8,305 bases of DNA. It comes from CAYFJO01 sp964343305. Lineage in GTDB: Bacteria; Planctomycetota; Planctomycetia; Pirellulales; Pirellulaceae. The notes under the pieces are model-generated. The model was not told the origin of the DNA. It was given only the letters and a program-made list of their open reading frames with translations, and did not search any database. Below are positions 1-5,582 of the stretch, piece after piece. The stretch's first letter is position 1, and each line of letters begins with the position of its first letter. The translations under genes and the position numbers were made by a program. The DNA is taken from contig CAYFJO010000462.1 in NCBI GenBank assembly GCA_964343305.1, forward strand, positions 1 through 8,305, in the 5' to 3' direction.

Positions 1-23
1 TCAGATGACAGCAGCCGTTTTAG

Positions 24-260
24 TCGCCCCAGTCAAAGCACACTCGGGGATACCCGCTGCCATATGCCTCGATTAAACTGTGGTTGTTGAACACTGAACT
101 CGGCACAGGTCGTTTGGTGAGCGTGGATAAGTCGTTGCGACAGCCGCGGGTGTCGCCGGCTGACCCTGGCCAGAAGTCCGTTGTCGACTTGACGTTCATG
201 GACCAGCCCATTCTAGTCGGGAGTGGTGAGATCACAATTTTTGGACCTCGGTGGGAGTAA
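24..260 (+). CDS. Unrecognised reading frame, possibly the 3' end or remnant of a gene
   Basis: This frame is open for 78 codons, between an in-frame TAG at 21-23 and TAA at 258-260. It has no ATG until 198; possible starts are TTG at 84 or 87. The C-terminal half (LTFMDQPILVGSGEITIFGP, ending RWE) has amino-acid use like a real beta-rich domain rather than a shadow frame. The stop lies only 4 bases before the ATG of the next gene, whose Shine-Dalgarno sequence overlaps the last codons, an arrangement typical of translationally coupled genes. I do not recognise the family. The in-frame TAG near the left edge means it is either a small gene with a non-ATG start or the tail of a frameshifted gene. 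It may also be chance. Confidence 0.3.
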   Translation, partial: SPQSKHTRGYPLPYASIKLWLLNTELGTGRLVSVDKSLRQPRVSPADPGQKSVVDLTFMDQPILVGSGEITIFGPRWE

Positions 261-264
261 GGCT

Positions 265-891
265 ATGGCGCTGAAACGATTTGTACTTTTTCTCGTCGCG
301 CACCTATTGCTGACCGGCTTGATTTCGGGAGCCGAACAACGCGTGCTGTTTGAGGACACTTTCGACGAGAAACTGGGCGACGGATGGACGTGGCTGCGGG
401 AGAACACGGATAACTGGCGTATCAGGAATGGTGCTTTGGAGATCCGCGTGGAACCTGGCAAGGCGAACACGGTCAAGAATGCTCTTGTCCGCCAGGCCCC
501 CGATCGTTCGAAGACCAAGTTCGCTGTCGAGGTGACGATGACTTTCAACTCCGATCCGACGAAGCAGTACGAGCAGGGCGGGATCACGTGGTATCACCAG
601 AAGAAGCCAGTGTTTAAGCTCGTGCACGAGCACATTGACGGCAAGAATTGGATCATCCCCGGGCGAAAGCCCGCCCCGAGCAAGACAGTCCAGTTACGAC
701 TTGTCGTCGACAACACAAAATGGACGGCGCAATTTCGTGAGGATTGCCAAGGCGAGTTTCAGACTGCGGCAACCGGGAAACTTCCACCACCCGGTGATGA
801 CCAGTTGAGCATCCAGTGCTACGACGGTCCGCCGAATGTCGATCATTGGATCCGGTTTGACGAATTTCGAATCGTCGAACTGAGCGATTGA
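265..891 (+). CDS. Secreted concanavalin A-like (LamG/GH43_C2-type) jelly-roll protein
   Basis: This encodes 208 residues. I chose ATG 265 because GGGAG at 253-257 sits 7 bases upstream; the same frame opens further upstream at GTG 223, but without a good ribosome site or signal peptide. Residues 1-23 form a signal peptide (MALKRF, hydrophobic LFLVAHLLLTGLI, then SGA before EQ), so the protein is exported. Residues about 28-206 look like one beta-sandwich: FEDTFDEKL...GWTWLRE near the start, NWRIRNGALEI at 50-60, the strand pair EQGGITWY...FKLVHEH at 103-123, and a closing WIRFDEFRI. This pattern is typical of the C-terminal domain of GH43 beta-xylosidases and related DUF1349/LamG folds, which often bind carbohydrate. 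There is no attached catalytic domain, so sugar binding or a stand-alone structural role is inferred. A DUF1080-type fold is the main alternative. A strong hairpin follows the stop immediately. Confidence 0.8.
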   Translation: MALKRFVLFLVAHLLLTGLISGAEQRVLFEDTFDEKLGDGWTWLRENTDNWRIRNGALEIRVEPGKANTVKNALVRQAPDRSKTKFAVEVTMTFNSDPTKQYEQGGITWYHQKKPVFKLVHEHIDGKNWIIPGRKPAPSKTVQLRLVVDNTKWTAQFREDCQGEFQTAATGKLPPPGDDQLSIQCYDGPPNVDHWIRFDEFRIVELSD

Positions 892-940
892 CTGCAGGTT
901 CAGCGTCCGACGTCGCAACGACGTCGGGCCAGCCTGCAGT
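891..940 (+). terminator. Nested inverted repeat just after the jelly-roll gene
   Basis: The outer arms ACTGCAGG (891-898) and CCTGCAGT (933-940) are perfect 8-bp complements. An inner stem CCGACGTC (907-914) pairs with GACGTCGG (920-927) around the loop GCAAC. It extends two more pairs, one a G-U, to 905-929. The outer arm begins on the last base of the TGA stop. No T-run follows, so if it ends transcription it is not a classical intrinsic terminator. It could instead protect the 3' end of the mRNA. Confidence 0.6.
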
Positions 941-1408
941 GACGGATCAACACCTCGCAATACGTTCGGTAGATGGCTTCCTTCAGAGAGTTCCCGTCAG
1001 ACGTTTTCTGCATCACCGGGTGCCCTTGGCGTTAGCAGCATTCGCAAACCACTCGATACGCGAGATTTGTACGCACCGCGTGTTCAATGGATTTTCCAAC
1101 GACCAGGAGCGTCAACTGCTTGACTTGCTCACGCCCATCCCAAACCCCGAATCGCCGGATCCCGGTGGGCAACAGTACCTGTCTTTCCTTCGCAGCTAGT
1201 CCACCGAACCGAACGGCACAACTCCGTAATATCACCGTGACAGACCCGTTCGTTACGTTGTGCGCTACGCTGTCATCGAACTGTACAACCTGGCGAACAC
1301 TGTTCGCGACTCGTTTTTGTTTTTGTATGTTGTCTTGCGTTTTACGACATCATGTTGGCAAGATCCTGTTGCCCAGACCACCTTGGGCGGTGCGGCGTCA
1401 ACTATTAA
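941..1408. other. Gene-poor stretch with possible decayed coding debris
   Basis: No reading frame here has both a plausible start and family-like content. The plus frame ending at 1199 contains a helix-like segment (FSNDQERQLLDLL) resembling many unrelated helical proteins. The frame covering about 1230-1420 reads AVIELYNL and then a hydrophobic stretch. This is faintly like the first helix of HEPN-type proteins but has no recognisable continuation. The stretch leads directly into a broken AAA ATPase fragment, so it may be the rotted remains of genes formerly next to it. Confidence 0.4.
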
Positions 1409-1432
1409 TTCCCGGCGAGTGCGGCGAAATCG

Positions 1433-1747
1433 ATGTGGCAATCCGTTGTATTCAGTCTGTCGATGGTCCGCGAACAGGCGATTCGCCCCCAGTCGATCTG
1501 GGAATTGAAGAGCCAGATGCTAAAGAAACGCGGATTAGTCTCGCTGCACCGTGGCAGCGAGTCTTTGGATGATCTTAGCGGTCTGGATGCGTTGAAATCG
1601 TTCTACACGCGGGCAATGCGAAACCAAGGGCACGGCAACCCATTAAAACGTCCTCGCGGTGCGATGCTGCTTGGCGTTCCGGGAACCGGGAAATCCGCAT
1701 TCGCCAAAGCACTGGGAAACGAATCGAGCGACTTTGACACTGGATAA
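1433..1747 (+). pseudogene. Truncated, frameshifted AAA ATPase (Ycf46/spastin-type) remnant
   Basis: The frame opens at 1409 after a TAA and encodes about 104 residues from ATG 1433. It carries the linker and start of an AAA domain: SIWELKSQMLKKRGLVSL (residues 21-38), DDLSGLDALK (46-55), RGAMLLGVPGTGKSAFAKAL (75-94) with an intact Walker A GVPGTGKS (81-88), then LGNE. Relatives continue with something like TGRPTLTLD and then Walker B, sensor and lid. Here that text reappears in another frame: CGA at 1725 begins RATLTLD, ending at 1745, while the original frame stops at 1745-1747. Homology then ends, so Walker B, the arginine finger and the lid are absent. The roughly 200-residue N-terminal region usual in this family is not readable upstream. 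The fragment therefore cannot encode a working ATPase. The frameshift and family assignment rest on remembered family wording, not an alignment. Confidence 0.7.
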
Positions 1748-2088
1748 GTCGGACGTCACGAAACGTATGAGTTGATGAGACGGTCTATTTGCTCATCTGT
1801 GTTGAGTCTTCGAACGAATTTGGCGGAATCCGTCGAATTGAACGTCGCGTTTTGATTTGTCGATGTTGGCGAAAATAGTGTTAATCAGCTTGATTCTGGC
1901 TGGTCTCGTGAGGACATTGGTCGATTAAGCGTGACTGTCATCTTTCGTGCGTTTTTTCGCAAGGAAACGTTGCCTGCGGCAACATTGTTATTGCATAGAT
2001 CCATCTAGCCGGTACTCTGGTCTAGCGGAACACATCGACAACGATGAAACGAATTCATCAAACTCACAATTCAACCAGGAGACAATCA
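1748..2088. other. AT-richer leader region before the PDZ gene
   Basis: No gene is visible. The stretch is richer in A and T than its surroundings and presumably holds the promoter for the PDZ gene, but I could not find a -35/-10 pair good enough to call. It includes the small hairpin at 1969-1983. An ATG at 2044 is in frame with the PDZ gene, but it lacks a ribosome site and would place a charged stretch ahead of the signal peptide. Confidence 0.5.
1969..1983 (+). promoter_or_regulatory. Small GC-rich hairpin in the leader of the PDZ gene
   Basis: GTTGCC (1969-1974) and GGCAAC (1978-1983) form a perfect 6-bp stem with a 3-base loop, extendable by two A-T pairs beyond one mismatch. It lies about 105 bases before the start of the PDZ gene. 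It could be a leader element or the remains of a terminator from upstream. No T-run follows. Confidence 0.3.
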
Positions 2089-3147
2089 ATGACATCAAAC
2101 GTATTCAAATTCGCCACCAGCGCTGCAGTTGCATTTCTGATTGGTCTCTGCGGCGCTCACGCCCAGGACGAAGTTGATTCAAACGACCAAAAACAGCCGA
2201 AGAGAATTCGTGTTGAAGCCAAAGACGGCAAAGGTGCTGCGGAAGTCCAGGTTGACGGTAAAGTGATTATCGTTAGCCCAGATGGCAAAGTGCGCGAGAT
2301 TAAGATTGGTGAGGGTGAAAAGAGGATTTGTGTCGATGGCACTGACGTAAAGATCGGTGGTCGAATCGTTATCATCGGTCCCGACGGAAAGAAGAAGGAA
2401 ATCGAGTTCGGTGACAAGCGCAAAGGCGATGCGGAAAAACCTGGTGAAAAGAAGACCATTCGTCGAATTGTCATCCAAGGCATCAATGCGCAAGTGCAAG
2501 AGCTGGAAATCGGCGACGACCAGCCGGCAGTGCGCCGTGCCATTCGCATCGCTGGTGCGGCTGGAAAATACATGATCGGCGTCAGTTGCGAGCCGGTAGG
2601 TGAGGCGTTACGGGCACATTTGAAGTTAGGGAAAGAAGTTGGCCTGGTTGTCAGTCAGTTGGTTGACGATTCAGCAGCGGCAAATGCCGGCGTTACAAAG
2701 TACGACGTGATTGTCGCGGCTGGCGACAAAAGGATTTCCAACATCCAGGAACTCAGCAGCGCGGTGCAGAACTCGGGCAAAGCGGGAAAGAATCTCTTGC
2801 TGCAGATCATTCGTGGCGGTGAGAAAATGAACGTCGCAGTGAAACCGGAAGAACGTAAAGCTGTTGGATTCAAACTGGAAGGTTTCAATCTGGATGATGT
2901 GAAAATCAATAATGAAGAGATCAAGAAACGCATTCACGACGCAATTAGGAGGCACGGCGCAAAACCGGAAGGTCTAAAAAAACTGGACGATCTAAAGATC
3001 GAAGTGACGCCGAGAATCGGGCTAAGTGAGTTGCGGATTCTCGGCAGTGGGGACTCGGATTTAAGAAAGAAGGTCGAAGATTTGAGTCGACAAGTTGAGA
3101 AACTGCAAGAAGCGGTAAAGAGTTTACAGCAGCCAAAAAAGGACTAA
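2089..3147 (+). CDS. Secreted PDZ-domain protein with three 34-residue beta repeats and a C-terminal coiled coil
   Basis: This encodes 352 residues from ATG 2089, chosen because AGGAG at 2077-2081 lies 7 bases upstream and the signal peptide then begins at residue 1. Residues 1-25 are a signal peptide (hydrophobic AAVAFLIGLCG, then AHA before QDE). Residues 58-142 hold three repeats in exact 34-residue register: KVIIVSPDGKVREIKIG (58-74), RIVIIGPDGKKKEIEFG (92-108) and RIVIQGINAQVQELEIG (126-142). Residues about 160-255 form a PDZ domain, with YMIGVS as the likely peptide-binding loop and AAANAGVTKYDVIVAAGDKR as its core. Residues about 324-347 (LRKKVEDLSRQVEKLQEAVK) are a heptad coiled coil. 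No protease domain is attached, so this is not HtrA; a periplasmic scaffold or adaptor is inferred. It is the first gene of a likely operon with the two small secreted proteins downstream. Confidence 0.85.
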   Translation: MTSNVFKFATSAAVAFLIGLCGAHAQDEVDSNDQKQPKRIRVEAKDGKGAAEVQVDGKVIIVSPDGKVREIKIGEGEKRICVDGTDVKIGGRIVIIGPDGKKKEIEFGDKRKGDAEKPGEKKTIRRIVIQGINAQVQELEIGDDQPAVRRAIRIAGAAGKYMIGVSCEPVGEALRAHLKLGKEVGLVVSQLVDDSAAANAGVTKYDVIVAAGDKRISNIQELSSAVQNSGKAGKNLLLQIIRGGEKMNVAVKPEERKAVGFKLEGFNLDDVKINNEEIKKRIHDAIRRHGAKPEGLKKLDDLKIEVTPRIGLSELRILGSGDSDLRKKVEDLSRQVEKLQEAVKSLQQPKKD

Positions 3148-3155
3148 CTTAGGGC

Positions 3156-3380
3156 GTGAATAAACGAAAGAACGATCCTCGAATGCGTGTTGTAGTAATC
3201 CTGCTTCCCTTGTTGCTTCATTCACAGGCGTTCGCCATTCGTGGTGGTGAGGGGTCGAATTCTGAATCTGCGGTGGAGATCATCGCTGATTACTTTCGCA
3301 TCGAACATCCGCCAAACGACCGATTGGGTGAACTACGGTCGAGACGACTGGGGACGCTTTTGCTGGCGACGATTGCGTAG
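3156..3380 (+). CDS. Small secreted protein, unrecognised
   Basis: The frame runs from GTG 3156 (74 codons) or ATG 3183 (65 codons), 8 or 35 bases after the PDZ gene stop. From ATG 3183 the product starts with a compact signal peptide (MRVVVILLPLLLHSQAFA before IRGGE); the GTG start adds a lysine/arginine-rich leader. Neither start has a well-spaced Shine-Dalgarno sequence: AGGG at 3151-3154 is only one base from the GTG. The mature part would be only about 45 residues, with no recognised motif and an arginine-rich end (RLGELRSRRLG). The signal-peptide-like start and its place between two secreted-protein genes favour a real product, possibly shortened by a frameshift. It could also be spurious. 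Confidence 0.4.
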   Translation: MNKRKNDPRMRVVVILLPLLLHSQAFAIRGGEGSNSESAVEIIADYFRIEHPPNDRLGELRSRRLGTLLLATIA

Positions 3381-3413
3381 AACCTTGACATTCCCATCAT
3401 CAGGAGAGCCAAA

Positions 3414-3830
3414 ATGAAGGCTGTCGTTGCTACCTTGTTACTTTTCTGTTTGTTCACAACAGTCACCTACGGTGAACCAGCGTCCAATCTTCCACCGATC
3501 AAGGAAGTCATGGATGTGAAGCCAAACACAAGTGTGTTCACTGCAACAAGCCTAAGAAAGCCGCTCGTCATCAAATCGGAAAAGGACGCCGCCAAACATT
3601 TGTCCGAGGAAGCGCTCGTGAAATTGACGAAACAGGCTGACTTCAAGCGGCAGGTTATCGTTTTGTTTGCGTGGAAAGGCTCAGGACGGGACCGGCTTTC
3701 ATACGATGTTCTCGAATCGTTTCCAGAGCAAATCGTCTTCAACTACCAACCGGGGCGCACGAGGGATCTCCGCCCTCATGTGCACATTTACGTCCTACGA
3801 TCAAACGTCAAATGGCGTCTGGCGAAGTAG
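3414..3830 (+). CDS. Small secreted conserved hypothetical protein
   Basis: This encodes 138 residues. AGGAG at 3402-3406, 7 bases before ATG 3414, fixes the start. Residues 1-20 are a signal peptide (MKAVVATLLLFCLFTTVTYG before EP). The mature domain includes RKPLVIKSEKDAAKHLSE (48-65), a lysine-rich helix, a strand VIVLFAWKGSGRDRL (81-95), YDVLESFPEQIVFNY, and a C-terminal TRDLRPHVHIYVLRSNVKW. The histidines in RPHVHIYVLRSN could bind metal, but this is speculation. I associate this wording with short exported planctomycete proteins of unknown function and cannot name a family. It is probably co-transcribed with the PDZ gene, 33 bases after the microprotein frame. Nothing terminator-like is evident right after the stop. 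Confidence 0.7.
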   Translation: MKAVVATLLLFCLFTTVTYGEPASNLPPIKEVMDVKPNTSVFTATSLRKPLVIKSEKDAAKHLSEEALVKLTKQADFKRQVIVLFAWKGSGRDRLSYDVLESFPEQIVFNYQPGRTRDLRPHVHIYVLRSNVKWRLAK

Positions 3831-3887
3831 TTACGGTATAGCGACGGCCTCACTCTATTCCGATCGGACTCGCTCAAGACGATGGTA
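3831..3887. other. Short spacer after the 138-residue secreted protein gene
   Basis: I see no gene and no convincing terminator hairpin. Transcription from the plus-strand operon may run into the inverted-repeat-rich region that follows. Confidence 0.35.
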
Positions 3888-3964
3888 GTTTAATGGAATG
3901 GCAAATGCGCAACCTACGCTTGCAGTTTCGACTCGTGGTAGTGGCAGCTTTCTTTCTAGTTTGA

Positions 3965-4055
3965 CAGCGCGGGTTAGCAAGCCGACCGCAAGATCTTGTG
4001 CAAGCACTTTCGCTAGCGGCACGATATCTTGTACCAAAACAACTAACCCGCGCTG
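3965..4055. repeat. 13-bp perfect inverted repeat around a palindrome-rich core
   Basis: CAGCGCGGGTTAG (3965-3977) and CTAACCCGCGCTG (4043-4055) are exact reverse complements, 65 bases apart. The core holds two perfect palindromes, CAAGATCTTG (3989-3998) and CGCTAGCG (4011-4018). It also holds two near-copies of a GAT(AT)CTTGT motif, at 3992 and 4023. The arms could be the stem of a large RNA hairpin or the ends of a small mobile repeat. Confidence 0.6.
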
Positions 4056-4210
4056 CCCAACTAGGACGCCTTTCCCAGCCTCATGCCTCGACGCTAGGGA
4101 AATCGACCCAGATGCGCAAAATTACCTGGGTCCCGCCCACCGAAGCGCCGAAGCGGGCAAGCAGAAACTGTCGGCGACGTCTTTTCGACTGCGCGAGGCG
4201 GTGGTGTCCA

Positions 4211-4233
4211 GCGACTTCTCAAGTGAGAGTCGC
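4211..4233. repeat. Bulged hairpin
   Basis: GCGACT (4211-4216) pairs with AGTCGC (4228-4233). After a single-base bulge, CTC (4218-4220) pairs with GAG (4225-4227) around the four-base loop AAGT. The compact shape looks more like selected RNA structure than chance, but it has not been tested on related copies. Confidence 0.45.
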
Positions 4234-4269
4234 GTCAAGCCGCAACTGCCCTCGGTGGTGAACATTGTG

Positions 4270-4284
4270 CCAAGCAGAGCTTGG
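4270..4284. repeat. CCAAGC/GCTTGG palindrome, member of a dispersed repeat type
   Basis: CCAAGC and GCTTGG form a perfect 6-bp stem around AGA. The right flank continues GGGAAACG, matching my memory of a widespread dispersed palindrome of the form TTCCCAAGC..GCTTGGGAA, found between genes in several bacterial phyla including planctomycetes. Here the left flank has diverged to TGTG, so the longer stem is lost. Confidence 0.45.
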
Positions 4285-4437
4285 GAAACGGGATTGGGTT
4301 ATATGGGTGTTCGGTTCGGGTGGTGCATCGCGTGGCCGAAGTGCGCGTGAACGGACACTGGCATTGTGTGGAAAAAAATCCTGTCGCCGGGGTTGAACGG
4401 TTGATACAGAAAATTGTGGACCGAAGAGCACGACGGG

Positions 4438-4463
4438 TGACGCAGACCTAGCGACCTGCGCCA
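4438..4463 (-). terminator. Hairpin at the end of the minus-strand operon
   Basis: Read on the minus strand, an 8-bp stem including one G-U pair (4463-4456 with 4445-4438, core CGCAG/CTGCG) with a 10-base loop starts three bases after the stop codon of the toroid gene. No T-run follows. Its place directly after the last gene and before the repeat-like region fits an operon terminator. Confidence 0.4.
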
Positions 4464-4466
4464 GGA

Positions 4467-5576
4467 TCAGCGGAACAGGCTTCTCTGGCGTTGGAAAGCG
4501 GGGAGATTCTGTTTGTCCAGGGCCAGGATGAGAACGGACATCGTGGTGGGATAGGCGGGTCCGGCGCCGCGGCGTTCGGCGGCGTTGTTGAACGGGTATG
4601 GCCAGTGTCCATCGCCATCCTGGTGTTCAACCAGCAGAACCCAGTTTCGACGGCGAAAATCTTCATATTCGTCTCCGCCCATCTGGAAGAAGCCCTGCAT
4701 CAGATAGAGTGAACTGAAAAAGAAGAACCCCCGATACTGCGCCCCGCCCCAGCCGACCTCGAACTCCTGAAGATACTCCAAAGAATCGGCCATCTTCTCG
4801 TCGGTCTGCGTTTCGAACATGCTCTTGAGCAGGACCGACGTTCCGGTGACACCGTACTCCGGCACGGTGCTCACCCCGGGACGATAGACGAAACCGGCCT
4901 TGCCGTCTTTCGTGCGCATGAAACCGCGGTTGACATAGGCCATCCCGTAGCTGATCACACTGTCATCGATTTCGTAACCGCATTGCCGTGCCGCGTGCAG
5001 CACCAGCAGTTGCCACGAGGTCACCGACAGGTCACTTTCGGCGGTCTGCGGCGAGTAACGCCAGCCGCCTTTCTCCGACTGTGACTTCGGTACATTCTGC
5101 GCTTCAACGATCAGGTCGATCGACTTCCGACACCAGTCCGCCAGTTCGTCGTCCTTCTCCGTGTCGCCATCCATGCCGAGGTATGACAAGGCAAACAGTG
5201 TGCAGATCGCATGCACATACATCGAATTACCCACGCTGCCGGCGTACCCATCGCTGGTCATCGAAGACTGAACGTATTCCATGGCTCTGCGCACGGTTTC
5301 GCCATGGGGGCCTTTTCCGGGCAGATGTCCGTTGGCGAGGAACGCGAGTCCGGCAAGACTGGTGACGGCGGTCGGGAACTTGGGGCTGGGCCAACTGCCG
5401 GCCGCGCCACCATCCTTGATCTGCTGTGAAGCCAGCCAGCGCAGGCCGCCGTCGATGGCCAGAGCCACGTCCTTTTCCAGTTTGTCTGCGTTCTCCACCG
5501 GGACATCGCCAACGCCCACGCGCTGCGCGAACAGCAACAGGACGACGCTCAGAACAACGGTCATTCGCTGATTCAT
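4467..5576 (-). CDS. Secreted alpha-alpha toroid protein (prenyltransferase/squalene oxidase repeats)
   Basis: This encodes 369 residues with a signal peptide at the start (MTVVLSVVLLLFAQRVGVG). ATG 5576 is used; ATG 5564 (residue 5) would also keep the signal. AGG lies 5 bases upstream. At least five repeat units follow, each a Gly/aromatic turn then a helix: GSWPSPKFPTAVTSLAGLAF (60-79), DGYAGSVGNSMYVHAICTLF (109-128), EKGGWRYSPQTAESDLSVTS (168-187), DGKAGFVYRP...YGVTGTSVLL (224-250) and DGDGHWPYPFNN...YPTTMSVLIL (320-351). This is the fold of squalene-hopene cyclases and protein prenyltransferases. No DxDD motif of class II cyclases is present, and an exported protein would not meet prenyl diphosphate, so binding or scaffolding is more likely than catalysis. 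It starts 6 bases after the stop of the large upstream gene, indicating co-transcription. Confidence 0.85.
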   Translation of the reverse strand: MNQRMTVVLSVVLLLFAQRVGVGDVPVENADKLEKDVALAIDGGLRWLASQQIKDGGAAGSWPSPKFPTAVTSLAGLAFLANGHLPGKGPHGETVRRAMEYVQSSMTSDGYAGSVGNSMYVHAICTLFALSYLGMDGDTEKDDELADWCRKSIDLIVEAQNVPKSQSEKGGWRYSPQTAESDLSVTSWQLLVLHAARQCGYEIDDSVISYGMAYVNRGFMRTKDGKAGFVYRPGVSTVPEYGVTGTSVLLKSMFETQTDEKMADSLEYLQEFEVGWGGAQYRGFFFFSSLYLMQGFFQMGGDEYEDFRRRNWVLLVEHQDGDGHWPYPFNNAAERRGAGPAYPTTMSVLILALDKQNLPAFQRQRSLFR

Positions 5577-5582
5577 GGTTGC

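Larger units (their letters stand above)
3888..4350. repeat. Gene-free, inverted-repeat-rich region; candidate dispersed repeat or structured RNA
   Basis: Long frames exist on both strands, for example a 150-codon plus frame from 3898, but their amino-acid use is low-quality (rich in Ser, Arg, Cys and Pro, no domain) and I do not call them genes. The region instead carries a run of local inverted repeats: a 13-bp perfect pair (3965-3977 with 4043-4055), TTTCCC/GGGAAA (4071-4076 with 4097-4102), GACCCAG/CTGGGTC (4105-4111 with 4126-4132), a bulged hairpin (4211-4233) and CCAAGC/GCTTGG (4270-4284). CGGTGGTG occurs twice (4199 and 4253), flanking the bulged hairpin. The wording resembles repeated intergenic sequence I associate with Rhodopirellula-type genomes. 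Copy number and strand cannot be judged from one window. Confidence 0.45.

Noticed and set aside
888..1199. Plus frame with a MarR-like helix segment (FSNDQERQLLDLL)
   Set aside because: Only one short helix resembles MarR C-termini. The winged-helix part is missing and the frame begins inside a hairpin.
1087..1572. 161-codon plus frame overlapping the AAA remnant
   Set aside because: It is out of frame with the clear Walker A-bearing frame, rich in Cys, Arg and Pro, and shows no domain.
1970..2000. TTGCCT ... CATAGA as a promoter for the PDZ gene
   Set aside because: Both boxes match the consensus poorly and the -35 lies inside a hairpin, so I did not call it.
2157..2573. 138-codon minus-strand frame inside the PDZ gene
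   Set aside because: It is a shadow of the PDZ gene, which has a ribosome site, signal peptide and domains.
3385..3390. TTGACA, a perfect -35 box before the 138-residue protein gene
   Set aside because: No -10 box lies at the right distance; that position is occupied by the ribosome site and the start codon.
3898..4350. 150-codon plus-strand frame, and minus-strand frames over 3855-4431
   Set aside because: Low-complexity composition rich in Ser, Arg, Pro and Cys, no domain, no ribosome site, and the frames cut across several inverted repeats. They look like chance frames in repetitive DNA.
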